Shown here in pieces: positions 11,043 to 21,155 of a DNA stretch of 64,000 nucleotides. The DNA is from Mycobacterium seoulense (GTDB lineage Bacteria > Actinomycetota > Actinomycetes > Mycobacteriales > Mycobacteriaceae). The stretch is from NCBI RefSeq assembly GCF_010731595.1, contig NZ_AP022582.1:2046001-2110000 (forward strand). Direction: 5' to 3'. The translations under genes and the position numbers were made by a program. Below the pieces are notes generated by a model, which was not told the DNA's origin, did no database searches, and worked only from the letters and a program-made list of their open reading frames with translations. The stretch's first letter is position 1; each line of letters opens with the position of its first letter.

Positions 11043-12380
11043 CTACAGCGACAGGTAGGTGCTCAGCTCATACGGCGTGACGTGGCTGCGGTAATTGGCC
11101 CACTCCGCGCGCTTGTTGCGCAGGAAGAAGTCAAAAACGTGCTCTCCCAAGGTTTCCGCGACCAGCTCCGAGGATTCCATGGCCCGCAGCGCGCTGTCCA
11201 GGCTGGTCGGCAGCTCGCGGTAACCCATCGCGATCCGCTCCTCGGCGGTCAGGTCCCACACGTTGTCCTCGGCCTGCGGCCCCAGCACGTAGCCCTTCTC
11301 CACCCCGCGCAGCCCGGCGGCCAGCAGCACGGCGTACGCCAGGTACGGGTTGCACGCCGAGTCGGGGCTGCGCACCTCGATGCGCCGCGACGACGTCTTG
11401 TGCGGGGTGTACATGGGCACCCGCACCAGCGCCGACCGGTTCGCCGCACCCCACGACGCGGCTGTGGGCGCCTCGCCGCCGTGCACGAGCCGCTTGTAGG
11501 AGTTGACCCATTGATTGGTGACCGCGCTGATTTCCGAGGCGTGCTCGAGGATCCCGGCGATGAACGACTTGCCCACGTCGGACAGCTGCAGCGGGTCGTC
11601 GGGGCTGTGGAACGCGTTGACGTCGCCCTCGAACAGGCTCATGTGGGTGTGCATCGCGGAGCCGGGATGCTCCGCGAACGGCTTGGGCATGAACGAAGCC
11701 CGCGCCCCGTTCTCGATCGCGACCTCCTTGATGACGTAGCGGAACGTCATCACGTTGTCGGCCATCGAGAGCGCGTCGGCGAACCGCAGGTCGATCTCCT
11801 GCTGGCCGGGGGCGCCCTCGTGGTGGCTGAACTCGACCGAGATGCCCATGAATTCCAGCGCTTCGATCGCGTGCCGACGGAAGTTGGACGCCGAGTCGTG
11901 CACCGCCTGGTCGAAGTAGCCGGCGGTGTCGACGGGAACCGGCCGCGACCCGTCGTCAGGGCCGGGCTTGAGCAAGAAGAATTCGATTTCCGGGTGGACG
12001 TAGCAGGAGAAGCCGAGGTCGTTGGCCTTCTGCAGCTGGCGGCGCAGCACGTGCCGTGGGTCGGCCCACGACGGGGAGCCGTCCGGCATCGTGATGTCGC
12101 AGAACATCCGCGCCGAGTGGTGGTGGCCGCCGGAGGCCCACGGCAGCACCTGGAAGGTCGACGGGTCGGGGTTGGCCACCGTGTCGGATTCCGAGACCCG
12201 CGCGAAGCCCTCGATCGAGGATCCGTCGAAGCCGATGCCCTCCTCGAAGGCGCCTTCGAGTTCGGCCGGGGCGATGGCGACCGACTTGAGCGTGCCGAGC
12301 ACATCGGTGAACCACAGCCGAACGAAGCGGATATCCCGTTCCTCCAGGGTGCGGAGGACGAATTCCTTCTGGCGATCCAT
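11043..12380 (-). CDS. glnA2: glutamine synthetase-family protein GlnA2
   Basis: 445 residues, matching M. tuberculosis GlnA2 (446). Seen: IGFDGSSIEGF, the metal-binding CYVHPEIEFFLL, ATP-site SFMPKPFAEHPGSAMHTH and NRSALVRVP. In the loop where GlnA1 carries the adenylylation tyrosine this protein has DNVWDLTAEER, with tryptophan instead, so it should not be a GlnE substrate. Related GlnA2 proteins of actinomycetes act in polyamine (gamma-glutamylpolyamine) metabolism or as minor glutamine synthetases; which applies here is unknown. ATG 12380 is chosen over the upstream frame because homology begins with MDRQKEFVLR. Confidence 0.95.
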   Translation of the reverse strand: MDRQKEFVLRTLEERDIRFVRLWFTDVLGTLKSVAIAPAELEGAFEEGIGFDGSSIEGFARVSESDTVANPDPSTFQVLPWASGGHHHSARMFCDITMPDGSPSWADPRHVLRRQLQKANDLGFSCYVHPEIEFFLLKPGPDDGSRPVPVDTAGYFDQAVHDSASNFRRHAIEALEFMGISVEFSHHEGAPGQQEIDLRFADALSMADNVMTFRYVIKEVAIENGARASFMPKPFAEHPGSAMHTHMSLFEGDVNAFHSPDDPLQLSDVGKSFIAGILEHASEISAVTNQWVNSYKRLVHGGEAPTAASWGAANRSALVRVPMYTPHKTSSRRIEVRSPDSACNPYLAYAVLLAAGLRGVEKGYVLGPQAEDNVWDLTAEERIAMGYRELPTSLDSALRAMESSELVAETLGEHVFDFFLRNKRAEWANYRSHVTPYELSTYLSL

Positions 12381-12402
12381 AACCCGACAGTAGGCAACGG
12401 CT

Positions 12403-12418
12403 GTTAAATCTGTGTTAC
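12403..12418 (-). promoter_or_regulatory. candidate GlnR box upstream of glnA2
   Basis: On the minus strand GTAAC, six bases, TTAAC (AC-N9-AC), 22 bp before the glnA2 start. It resembles the element before glnA1. Confidence 0.35.
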
Positions 12419-12470
12419 CGATGCACAATCGGAACAATTGCGGACATTGCAAACAAGCTGCTCAGTGTGG

Positions 12471-14033
12471 TCATGACTGGCACCGGTAGGCCGGGGGCGG
12501 CAACGCGCCCGCAACGAGGTAACGCATCACCGCGGCGTCCACACACTGGTCCCCGTTGAACACCGCGGTGTGCTGCGTCCCGTCGTAGGTGATCAGCGGG
12601 CCGCCCAGCTGGCGCGCCAGGTTGACCCCGGCCTGGTACGGGGTGGCCGGATCGTGGGTGGTAGAGACCACGACGACCTTGCCCGGCGCCGCGGGCGACG
12701 CGGCGTGCGGCGTCGACGTGGCCGGCACCGGCCACAGCGCGCACAGGTCGCGGGGCGCGCTCCCGGTGAACTGCCCGTAGCTGAGGAACGGCGCCGCCCG
12801 GCGGATGCGCTGATCGGCGGAGACCCAGCTCGCCGAATCCTTCGGCGTGGGCGCGTCGACGCATCGGATCGCATTGAATGCATCCTGATCGTTGGTGTAG
12901 TGCCCGCCGCGGTCGCGGCCTTCGTAGTCGTCGGCGAGCAGCAGCAGGTCGCCCGCATCGGTGTCGCGCTGCAGCCCGAGCAGACCGCTGGTCAGGTACT
13001 TCCAGTGCGCCGGCGTGTACAGCGCGTTGATGGTGCCGGTGGTCGCGTCGGCGTAGCTCAGGCCGCGGGGGTCCGACGTCCGACCCGGCTTGGCGACCAA
13101 CGGGTCGACCAGCGCGTGGTAGCGGTTGACGAATTGGGCCGGGTCGGTGCCCAACGGGCAGCCCGCCGATCGGGCGCAGTCGGCGGCGTAGTCGTTGAAA
13201 GCGGTTTGGAATCCCGCCATTTGCTGAACGTTCTCGTCGACCGGCCCGACGGTGGGGTCGATCGCGCCGTCGAGCACCATCGCCCGGACGTGGGCACCGA
13301 ACTTCTCCAGGTATGCGGTGCCCAGCTCGGTTCCGTAGCTGTAGCCGAGGTAGTTGATCTGGTCGTCGCCCAGCGTCTGACGGACCATGTCCATGTCGCG
13401 CGCGACCGAGGCGGTGCCGACGTTGGCCAGGAACCCGGGCCCCATGCGGCTCGCGCATTGCTGGGCCAGCTGCTGGTAGAGCTGTTCGATGTGCGCCACA
13501 CCGGCCGGGCTGTAGTCGACCATCGGCTCGCGCCGGTAGGCGTCGAACTCGGCGTCCGAGCGGCAGCGCAGGGCCGGGGTTGAGTGCCCCACCCCCCGCG
13601 GGTCGAAGCCGACGAGGTCGAAGTTGCGCCTGATGGGGGTGCCGTCGAGATTCGAAGCCATCCCGGCCACCATGTCGACTGCCGACCCGCCGGGACCGCC
13701 CGGATTGACCAGCAGGGAACCGATCCGCTGGCCGGTGGCCGGCACGCGGATCACCGCGAGCCTGGCTTGCCCCGCTCCGGGATTGTCGTAGTCGACCGGG
13801 ACGGAGACGGTGGTGCACTGCGCGGTCGGGACATCGCTTGTGTCCGTGGTGAATTGACCGCAGCTCCCCCATGCCTGCGGCGTCGCCGCCGACGGCCTGG
13901 GGGCCGCGGTCTGCCCCGCACCGGGTTCCGGGGTGGCGCCGGCGACAGCCGGTCCCGTCGCGGATTGCCCGACCAACAGCCCGAATGACAGGAGCGCCGA
14001 ACTCAGCGGTCTCAGGCGCGACATGGCTGTCAT
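12471..14033 (-). CDS. exported alpha/beta hydrolase (Tap-type protease family), CaeA paralogue
   Basis: 520 residues, the size of Rv2223c. A cleavable signal peptide ([18 protein letters not shown], then AVAGA) leads into an alpha/beta-hydrolase/TAP C-terminal protein. Landmarks: oxyanion region [30 protein letters not shown], the nucleophile elbow GYSYG with Ser about 232, the lid, then [17 protein letters not shown] and the catalytic His in GTQHTAVF. The family includes secreted tripeptidyl aminopeptidases and carboxylesterases. It lies 107 bp after the stop of its paralogue caeA, same strand, a tandem duplication. Unlike CaeA it has no lipobox. Confidence 0.9.
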   Translation of the reverse strand: MTAMSRLRPLSSALLSFGLLVGQSATGPAVAGATPEPGAGQTAAPRPSAATPQAWGSCGQFTTDTSDVPTAQCTTVSVPVDYDNPGAGQARLAVIRVPATGQRIGSLLVNPGGPGGSAVDMVAGMASNLDGTPIRRNFDLVGFDPRGVGHSTPALRCRSDAEFDAYRREPMVDYSPAGVAHIEQLYQQLAQQCASRMGPGFLANVGTASVARDMDMVRQTLGDDQINYLGYSYGTELGTAYLEKFGAHVRAMVLDGAIDPTVGPVDENVQQMAGFQTAFNDYAADCARSAGCPLGTDPAQFVNRYHALVDPLVAKPGRTSDPRGLSYADATTGTINALYTPAHWKYLTSGLLGLQRDTDAGDLLLLADDYEGRDRGGHYTNDQDAFNAIRCVDAPTPKDSASWVSADQRIRRAAPFLSYGQFTGSAPRDLCALWPVPATSTPHAASPAAPGKVVVVSTTHDPATPYQAGVNLARQLGGPLITYDGTQHTAVFNGDQCVDAAVMRYLVAGALPPPAYRCQS

Positions 14034-14140
14034 CGTTTCAGCCCCGGGTTCCCGAAGCGGCGCGAAACGGTTACGCCTTGGTCTCGTCTGCCGCCCTCAC
14101 CGAGCGTCGGATTGCGCCCGGCGTCAGACCCCTTCCCGCC

Positions 14141-15697
14141 CTAACACTTTGCGCCGCTGGGCGGCGTCGCCCCGCCCACCAGATAGGCCGTGACGTAGTT
14201 GTCGATGCAGCTGTCGCCCTGGAACACCACCGTGTGCTGGGTCCCGTCGTAGGTGAGCAGCGAACTGCGCAACTGGTTGGCCAGATCCACCCCGGCCTTG
14301 TAGGGGGTGGCGGGATCGTGGGTGGTCGACACCACCACGGTCGGGGCCAGGCCGGGCGCGGAGATGGTGTGCGGCTTGCTCGTCGGCGGAACCGGCCAGA
14401 ACGCGCAGGTGCCCAGTGGGGCGTCGCCGGTGAACTTGCCGTAGCTCATGAACGGCGCGATCTCCCGCGAGCGGCGGTCTTCGTCAATCACCTTGGCACG
14501 GTCGGTGATCGGCGGCTGATCGACGCAGTTGATGGCGACCCGCGCGTCAGTGGCATTGGTGTAGTGACCGTGCGCGTCGCGGCGCATGTACATGTCGGCC
14601 AAAGCCAGCAGGGTGTCGCCGCGGTGGTTGACCAGTTCGCTGAGCCCGTCGGTGAGGTGGTGCCACAACGTCGGCGAGTACAGCGCCATGATCGTGCCGA
14701 CGATGGCGTCGCTATAGCTCAGTCCCCGTGGGTCATTCGTGGGGGCCGGCCTGCCGACCATCGGGTTGTTCGGGTCGACCAGCGGGTCGACCAGGCTGTG
14801 ATAGACGTCGACGGCCTTGGCCGGGTCGGTGCCCAGCGGGCAGCTCGACTGCTTGGCGCACTCGGTGGCGTAGTCGTTGAAGGCATCCTGAAAGCCCTTG
14901 GCCTGGCGCAGGTCCGCCTCGATGGGATCGGCGTTGGGGTCGACGGCCCCGTCCAGGATCATCGCCCGCACCTTGTCCGGGTAGGCCTCGGCGTAGGCCG
15001 AGCCGATCCGGGTGCCATAGGAGTAGCCGAGGTAGGTCAGCTTGTCGTCGCCCAGCGCCGCGCGGATCGCGTCCAGGTCCCTGGCGACGTTGACCGTGCC
15101 GACGTTGGCCAAAAAGTTCTTGCCCATCTTGTCGACACAGCGGCCGACGAACTCCTTCGTCTCGTCCTCGATGTGGGCGACGCCCGCCGGGCTGTAGTCG
15201 ACGTTCGGCTCGGTGCGCAGCCGGTCGTTGTCGGCGTCGGAGTTGCACCAGACCGACGGCCGCGACGAGCCCACCCCGCGCGGGTCGAAGCCCACCAGGT
15301 CGAACCGTTCGCGGACCCGCTTCGGCAACGACTGAACGACCCCCAGGGCGGCCTCGATGCCGGACTCACCGGGACCGCCGGGGTTGATCACCAACGAGCC
15401 GACCTTGTCCCCGGTGGCGGGGAAGCGAATCATCGCCAGCGTCGCGACGTCTCCGTCGAGGTGGTCGTAGTCGACCGGCACCGCCAGCTTGCCGCACAGC
15501 GCGCCGGCGGGAATCTTGGCCTTCGGGTTCGAGCTTCGGCACGGCGTCCACTCCACCGCCTGCCCGAGCCTCGGCCCGGCCAGGACGGCGCGCCCGCCGA
15601 CAACGCGTACGCAACCCGCGACGAGGAGCGCCACGGCAGCGACCGTTGTCCAAACCAGCAGCGTGCGCGCGACCTTGTCGCGGCGAGACAGACCCAT
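14141..15697 (-). CDS. caeA: cell-envelope serine hydrolase CaeA/Hip1
   Basis: 518-residue lipoprotein: signal peptide with lipobox LLVAGC near residue 29, then an alpha/beta-hydrolase with a TAP-like C-terminus. The nucleophile elbow is GYSYG (Ser226); the acid residue lies in [13 protein letters not shown] and the histidine in GTQHTVVF. In M. tuberculosis the orthologue (Rv2224c) is a cell-wall protease that cleaves GroEL2 and dampens innate immune responses, and is needed for envelope integrity. ATG 15697 gives a canonical signal sequence ([15 protein letters not shown]). It is divergent from panB, 243 bp away. Confidence 0.93.
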   Translation of the reverse strand: MGLSRRDKVARTLLVWTTVAAVALLVAGCVRVVGGRAVLAGPRLGQAVEWTPCRSSNPKAKIPAGALCGKLAVPVDYDHLDGDVATLAMIRFPATGDKVGSLVINPGGPGESGIEAALGVVQSLPKRVRERFDLVGFDPRGVGSSRPSVWCNSDADNDRLRTEPNVDYSPAGVAHIEDETKEFVGRCVDKMGKNFLANVGTVNVARDLDAIRAALGDDKLTYLGYSYGTRIGSAYAEAYPDKVRAMILDGAVDPNADPIEADLRQAKGFQDAFNDYATECAKQSSCPLGTDPAKAVDVYHSLVDPLVDPNNPMVGRPAPTNDPRGLSYSDAIVGTIMALYSPTLWHHLTDGLSELVNHRGDTLLALADMYMRRDAHGHYTNATDARVAINCVDQPPITDRAKVIDEDRRSREIAPFMSYGKFTGDAPLGTCAFWPVPPTSKPHTISAPGLAPTVVVSTTHDPATPYKAGVDLANQLRSSLLTYDGTQHTVVFQGDSCIDNYVTAYLVGGATPPSGAKC

Positions 15698-15940
15698 GCC
15701 AACATATGCTGCCAGAGGGAAGCTGAGATCCTCATGAGCGCCACCACCAGCGGGTTACCGGGTGCCCGCGAGCGGCGCTGCCATTGCCACCGGCATCGCG
15801 GTGATCGTGCCGGGCATGGTATGTCTCACATCACACCGACGGTGCAACCGCACAAAAGAGGTGGCAGAATGACACCGTCAGACGAACCCGGGGACCTTAT
15901 CCGGCCACGAGGATCGAACCGACCACCCATAGGGACAATG

Positions 15941-16786
15941 ATGTCTGAGCAGAACGTTTACGGTGCGGGCACGTCCGAGCAGGCGCAGCCGCTCACCAAA
16001 ATCCGCACGCATCACCTGCAGAAGATGAAGGCCGAAGGGCACAAGTGGGCGATGCTCACGGCCTACGACTATTCGACCGCCCGCATCTTCGACGAGGCCG
16101 GCATTCCGGTCCTGCTGGTCGGCGACTCGGCCGCCAACGTGGTGTACGGCTACGACACCACGGTGCCCGTCTCGATCGACGAGATGATCCCGCTGGTCCG
16201 CGGCGTGGTGCGCGGCGCCCGCCACGCCCTGGTCGTCGCGGACCTGCCGTTCGGCAGTTACGAGGCGGGCCCGGCCCAGGCCCTGGCCTCTGCCACCCGG
16301 TTCATGAAGGAGGGCGGCGCCCACGCCGTCAAGCTCGAGGGCGGCGAGCGGGTCGCCGAGCAGATCGCCTGCCTGACCGCGGCGGGCATCCCGGTGATGG
16401 CGCACATCGGGTTCACGCCGCAGAGCGTGAACAGCCTGGGCGGCTTCCGGGTGCAGGGCCGTGGCGACGCCGCGGAACAGACCGTCGCCGACGCGATCGC
16501 GGTCGCCGAAGCCGGAGCGTTCTCCGTCGTGATGGAGATGGTGCCGGCCGAGCTGGCCACTCAGATCACCGGCAAGCTGACCATCCCGACCATCGGGATC
16601 GGCGCCGGCCCCAACTGCGACGGCCAGGTGCTGGTCTGGCAGGACATGGCCGGGGTCAGCAGCGGCAAGGCCGCCCGCTTCGTCAAGCGGTTCGGCGACA
16701 TCGGCGGGGAATTGCGCCGGGCCGCAATGCAATATGCGCAAGAGGTGGCCGAAGGGGTCTTCCCGGCCGACGAGCACTGCTTCTGA
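15941..16786 (+). CDS. panB: 3-methyl-2-oxobutanoate hydroxymethyltransferase PanB
   Basis: First enzyme of pantothenate synthesis: transfers a hydroxymethyl group from 5,10-methylene-THF to alpha-ketoisovalerate. 281 residues from ATG 15941, the length of M. tuberculosis PanB, with AGGGA five bases upstream. It shows the TIM-barrel motifs [37 protein letters not shown], the family signature [16 protein letters not shown] and the catalytic glutamate in [11 protein letters not shown]. An alternative in-frame ATG at 15869 with a better purine stretch would add 24 residues without family homology. Confidence 0.96.
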   Translation: MSEQNVYGAGTSEQAQPLTKIRTHHLQKMKAEGHKWAMLTAYDYSTARIFDEAGIPVLLVGDSAANVVYGYDTTVPVSIDEMIPLVRGVVRGARHALVVADLPFGSYEAGPAQALASATRFMKEGGAHAVKLEGGERVAEQIACLTAAGIPVMAHIGFTPQSVNSLGGFRVQGRGDAAEQTVADAIAVAEAGAFSVVMEMVPAELATQITGKLTIPTIGIGAGPNCDGQVLVWQDMAGVSSGKAARFVKRFGDIGGELRRAAMQYAQEVAEGVFPADEHCF

Positions 16787-16878
16787 CGGACGCGACCAGA
16801 GGTTCCGCGAACCGGCGGCCACCGATCACCCACCGATCCTGTCAATTCCGAAATTCCTTGTGTGGCAGGCGGGTACGA

Positions 16879-16915
16879 TTGCTCTTGGATGATGAAGTCT
16901 CGACTCCGAGAGCAA
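16879..16915 (+). repeat. hairpin between panB and the GH5-like gene
   Basis: TTGCTCTTGGA pairs with TCCGAGAGCAA (10 of 11 bases) around a 15-base loop. It is 93 bp after panB and 37 bp before the next start; it could end panB transcription or lie in the leader of the downstream gene. The 16787-16952 gap holds nothing else I recognise. Confidence 0.4.
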
Positions 16916-16952
16916 GGGTGAACACATCGACAGGGGCATTCGTGGTGACTTC

Positions 16953-18137
16953 GTGCGCCGTCGAACGGTGCTGAAGATACCGCTGTTACTGGCAGGAGGC
17001 GCTGCACTGACCCGAGCACCTCGCGCGGCCGCGCAACCCGCGCCTGGCACCTCGCCGCAGGCAAGCCGCTGGTCCCCTGAGCGCGCCGACCGCTGGTATC
17101 AGGCGCAGGGCTGGCCGGTCGGGGCGAACTACATCACGTCGAACGCGATCAACCAGCTGGAGATGTTTCAGGCCGAGACGTTCGACCCGCGACGCATCGA
17201 CACCGAGCTGGGCTGGGCCCGGGCCAACGGGCTGAACGCGGTGCGGGTCTTCCTGCACGATCTGCTGTGGGCGCAGGACCCTCGGGGGTTCCAAGTCCGC
17301 CTGGGCCAGTTCGTCGACATCGCGGCCCGCCACGACATCAAGCCGTTGTTCGTCCTGTTCGACTCCTGCTGGGACCCGCATCCCCAGTCCGGTCCGCAGC
17401 GCGCGCCGACCCCCGGCGTGCACAACTCCGGGTGGGTGCAGGCCCCCGGCGCGCAACGCCTCGATGACCGCGCCTACCTGCAGACCCTGCGCGGCTACGT
17501 CACCGGGGTGCTCACCCAATTCCGCACCGACGACCGCGTTTTGGGCTGGGACCTGTGGAACGAGCCCGACAACCCATCGAAGTACTACCGCTCGGTCGAG
17601 CGGGCCGACAAGCTGGACCTGGTCGCCGACCTGCTGCCGCAGGTGTTCGGCTGGGCGCGTTCGGTCGACCCGTCTCAACCGCTGACCAGCGGTGTCTGGG
17701 ACGGCGAGTGGGCGGACCCCGGGCGCCGCAGCGTGATCAGCGGCATCCAGCTGGACAACTCCGACGTGATCACCTTCCACTCCTACGCCGAGCCCGCGGA
17801 GTTCGAGAGCCGCATCGCCGAGCTCGCACCCCAGGGGCGACCGATGCTGTGCACCGAATACATGGCCCGGCCGTTGGGCAGCACCGTTCAGGGTGTGCTG
17901 CCCATCGCGAAGCGCTACAACGTCGGCGCGTTCAACTGGGGGCTGGTCGCCGGGAAGACCCAGACGTTCTTTCCATGGGATTCCTGGGAGCACCCGTACC
18001 CCGCCATGCCGGCCGAGTGGTTCCACGACCTGCTCGCGCCCGACGGACGGCCATTCCGTGACCCCGAGATGCAAACGATCCGCGAGCTGAGCGGCCTGGC
18101 GATGCATCTGCGGGAAGACCCGCCGCCGCCCCCATAG
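16953..18137 (+). CDS. Tat-exported glycoside hydrolase family 5-like protein
   Basis: 394 residues. The N-terminus MRRRTVLKIPLLLAGGAAL is a Tat-type signal (RRxxLK plus hydrophobic core, AAA-Q cleavage). The mature part is a TIM-barrel of the GH5/cellulase type: NAVRVFLHDLLW, the acid/base glutamate in WDLWNEPDNP, DVITFHSYAEP, and the second glutamate in MLCTEYMARP, followed by GAFNWGLVAGKTQTFFPWDSW lining the substrate cleft. Both catalytic glutamates are present, so it is probably active on a beta-glycan, but substrate cannot be told. It is absent from the M. tuberculosis gene order between panB and Rv2226. GTG start; weak ribosome site. Confidence 0.8.
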   Translation: MRRRTVLKIPLLLAGGAALTRAPRAAAQPAPGTSPQASRWSPERADRWYQAQGWPVGANYITSNAINQLEMFQAETFDPRRIDTELGWARANGLNAVRVFLHDLLWAQDPRGFQVRLGQFVDIAARHDIKPLFVLFDSCWDPHPQSGPQRAPTPGVHNSGWVQAPGAQRLDDRAYLQTLRGYVTGVLTQFRTDDRVLGWDLWNEPDNPSKYYRSVERADKLDLVADLLPQVFGWARSVDPSQPLTSGVWDGEWADPGRRSVISGIQLDNSDVITFHSYAEPAEFESRIAELAPQGRPMLCTEYMARPLGSTVQGVLPIAKRYNVGAFNWGLVAGKTQTFFPWDSWEHPYPAMPAEWFHDLLAPDGRPFRDPEMQTIRELSGLAMHLREDPPPPP

Positions 18138-18276
18138 CGCCGGGGCCGGGAACGGCCCACCCCGGACGGCCGCCGTCACCGCCAGTCGCCTAACCGCGGT
18201 ATGGCAGGCTATGGGAACCCTCACCACCGTCCCCGACGTTCAAGGCCGCCGCAACGCGCCCTCAACGGAGTCGAAA

Positions 18277-19821
18277 ATGCCTGCAAACGCGCCGCAAACC
18301 TCGCGCCACCGCGAGGTGGAGCGCAAGTTCGATGTCGGCGAGTCCACCGTGTCACCTTCGTTCGAAGGCATCGCCGCGGTTGCGCACGTCGAGAAGTCAC
18401 CCACCCAGCGACTGGACGCCACGTACTTCGACACCCCCGCACAGGACCTCGCCCGTAACAAGATCACCCTGCGTCGCCGTACCGGCGGCTCGGATGCCGG
18501 GTGGCACCTGAAGCTGCCGGCCGGGCCCGAAGCGCGTACCGAAGTCCGGGCACCGCTGGACGCCTCGGGCCCGGGCGGGCCCGACACGGTGCCCGAGGAG
18601 TTGGTGGACGTCGTGCTGGCGATCGTGCGCGACCGCCCGCTCGAACCGGTCGCCCGCATCACCACCCAGCGCGAAACCCAGGTGCTGAAGGCGGCCGACG
18701 GCACTCCCCTGGCCGAGTTCTGCAACGACCACGTCACCGCCTGGTCGGCCGCCACTTCCGAGGACGCCGACTTGGAGCCCACCCAGCAGGAGTGGCGCGA
18801 ATGGGAACTCGAACTCGCCGAATCGGACGGGGCGCCGGACACCGAGCTGTTGAACAGGTTGGGTAATCGGCTGCTCGACGCCGGCGCAGCGCCGGCCGGG
18901 CATGCCTCCAAGCTGGCGCGGGTGCTCGGCACGACGCCGCCGCAGCCCAATGACACGCAGCCCGCTGAGCACCCGTTGCAGCGGGCGGTGGCCGAGCAGA
19001 TTCGCGAACTCCTGGTGTGGGACCGCGCGGTGCGGGCCGACGCCTTCGATTCCATCCACCAGATGCGGGTCACCACCCGCAAGTTGCGCAGCCTGCTGCG
19101 CGACTATCAGGAGTCGTTCGGGCTGCCCGACGACGGCTGGGTGCTCGACGAACTGCGCGAGCTGGCCGGCATCCTCGGCATCGCGCGCGACGCCGAGGTC
19201 CTCGCGGAGCGCTACGAACGTGAATTGGACGGCCTCACACCGGATTTGGTGCGCGGGCCGGTGCACGAGCGCCTGGTCGGCGGTGCCCAGCGGCGCTACC
19301 AGACGGGGCTACGCCGGTCGCTGATCGCCATGCGTTCCCAGCGCTACTTCCGGCTGCTCGACGCCTTGGACGCGATAGCGGCGCAACCGCCCGGCACCGC
19401 TGCGGGTGAAGAACACGCGCCGGTCACCATCGACGCCGCCTACAAGAAAGTCCGCAAGGCCGCCAAAGCCGCCGCCGAGGTGGAGCGGGAGCGCCCGGAC
19501 GACGAGCACGGGCGCGACGAAGCGGTCCACCGGATTCGCAAGCGGGCCAAGCGACTTCGCTACACCGCCGCGGCCACCGGAGCCGACAAGGTCTCCGAGC
19601 AGGCGAAGGCCGTTCAGTCGCTGCTCGGTGACCACCAGGACAGCGTCGTCAGCCGCGAACACCTGCGCCACGAATCCGAAGCCGCCCACGCCGCCGGGGA
19701 GGACACCTTCACCTACGGCATGCTTTACCAGCAGGAGGCCGACCTGGCCGAGCGGTGCGAGCAGCAGCTCGACGACGCGTTGCGCAAACTCGCCAAGGCG
19801 GTGCGCAAGGCCCGGTCCTGA
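18277..19821 (+). CDS. CYTH and CHAD domain protein
   Basis: 514 residues from ATG 18277, preceded by GGAG at good distance. The N-terminal CYTH domain shows the EREVERKF-like signature as HREVERKFDV and further acidic/basic strands (ITLRRRTGG, WHLKLPAG) that form a tunnel for triphosphate and metal. After a linker, from about residue 230, comes a helical CHAD domain with conserved histidines in HQMRVTTRKLRSLLRDY and VHRIRKRAKRLRY. CHAD proteins bind polyphosphate; the pair suggests polyphosphate or triphosphate handling. Corresponds to Rv2226. Convergent with rnpB. Confidence 0.9.
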   Translation: MPANAPQTSRHREVERKFDVGESTVSPSFEGIAAVAHVEKSPTQRLDATYFDTPAQDLARNKITLRRRTGGSDAGWHLKLPAGPEARTEVRAPLDASGPGGPDTVPEELVDVVLAIVRDRPLEPVARITTQRETQVLKAADGTPLAEFCNDHVTAWSAATSEDADLEPTQQEWREWELELAESDGAPDTELLNRLGNRLLDAGAAPAGHASKLARVLGTTPPQPNDTQPAEHPLQRAVAEQIRELLVWDRAVRADAFDSIHQMRVTTRKLRSLLRDYQESFGLPDDGWVLDELRELAGILGIARDAEVLAERYERELDGLTPDLVRGPVHERLVGGAQRRYQTGLRRSLIAMRSQRYFRLLDALDAIAAQPPGTAAGEEHAPVTIDAAYKKVRKAAKAAAEVERERPDDEHGRDEAVHRIRKRAKRLRYTAAATGADKVSEQAKAVQSLLGDHQDSVVSREHLRHESEAAHAAGEDTFTYGMLYQQEADLAERCEQQLDDALRKLAKAVRKARS

Positions 19822-19827
19822 GCGGGG

Positions 19828-20236
<409 letters not shown>

Positions 20237-20332
20237 ACGATCCAGGCTACTACCTGCGCGATCCCGTCGCCAGCAACGACCGCGGGCCGGCTCTATCGTG
20301 GACCTCGCAGGCAGCGATGCGGAAGGGTGCGG

Positions 20333-21043
20333 ATGTCCCGGTGGCAGAAGCGCGTCGACTCCGGCGACTGGGCGGCCATCGCTGGCGCCGTCGACGAGTA
20401 CGGCGGGGCGCTGCTGCCGCGGCTGGTCACCACCGGCGAGGCGGCGCGGCTCCGCCAGCTCTACGACGACGACGGCCTGTTCCGCTCGACCATCGACATG
20501 GCACCCAGGCGATACGGCGCCGGGCAGTACCGCTACTTCGCCGCGCCCTATCCCGCGCCGATCGAGGAGCTCAAACAGGCGCTGTATCCACGGCTGCTGC
20601 CGATAGCCCGCGACTGGTGGGGCAGGCTGGGCCGCGATGCGCCCTGGCCGGACGGGTTGGACGATTGGCTGGCGACCTGCCACGCCGCCGGGCAGACCAG
20701 GTCCACCGCGCTGATGCTCAGGTACCGCGCGGGCGACTGGAACGCCCTGCATCGAGACCTCTACGGGGACTTGGTGTTTCCGCTTCAGGTGGTGATCAAC
20801 CTGAGCTCGCCAGACGCGGACTACACCGGCGGGGAATTCCTCCTGGTCGAACAGCGGATGCGGGCCCAGTCCCGCGGCCTGGCAACGCAATTGCCGCAGG
20901 GGCACGGCTTCGTATTCACCACGCGGGAGCGGCCGGTCGCCTCGAGCCGCGGCTGGTCCGCGGCACCGGTGCGCCACGGTGTATCGGTCGTGCGCTCCGG
21001 CGAACGGTATGCCCTGGGTCTGATCTTTCACGACGCGGCCTGA
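20333..21043 (+). CDS. 2OG-Fe(II) oxygenase family protein
   Basis: 236 residues from ATG 20333, with GGAAGGG five bases upstream. It has the jelly-roll oxygenase iron site: HRDLYGD supplies His140 and Asp142, and the distal histidine is in PVRHGVSVV (His215), followed by the 2-oxoglutarate-binding arginine in VVRSGERYALGLIFHD. The segment VVINLSSPDADYTGGEFLLVEQ is typical of prolyl-4-hydroxylase-like folds. Corresponds to Rv2227. Substrate unknown; a protein or DNA-base hydroxylase cannot be excluded. It begins 96 bp from the 5' end of rnpB on the opposite strand. Confidence 0.85.
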   Translation: MSRWQKRVDSGDWAAIAGAVDEYGGALLPRLVTTGEAARLRQLYDDDGLFRSTIDMAPRRYGAGQYRYFAAPYPAPIEELKQALYPRLLPIARDWWGRLGRDAPWPDGLDDWLATCHAAGQTRSTALMLRYRAGDWNALHRDLYGDLVFPLQVVINLSSPDADYTGGEFLLVEQRMRAQSRGLATQLPQGHGFVFTTRERPVASSRGWSAAPVRHGVSVVRSGERYALGLIFHDAA

Positions 21044-21155
21044 GGGCGGACCGCGGGCAACGGCTTCACCTGCACAGATGACCTCCGCACAGCGATTGTG
21101 CGACCGCTTAGCATTGACCATTGCCCGGCGGGCATGTTGGTGCCAGTCTGACCAG

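Noticed and set aside
9717..12407. 896-residue plus-strand open frame opposite glnE and glnA2
   Set aside because: Antisense artefact of high-GC codon bias; no family motif.
15905..15930. GGATCGAACC resembles a minus-strand tRNA T loop upstream of panB
   Set aside because: No anticodon or D arms can be folded beside it, and acceptor pairing is absent.
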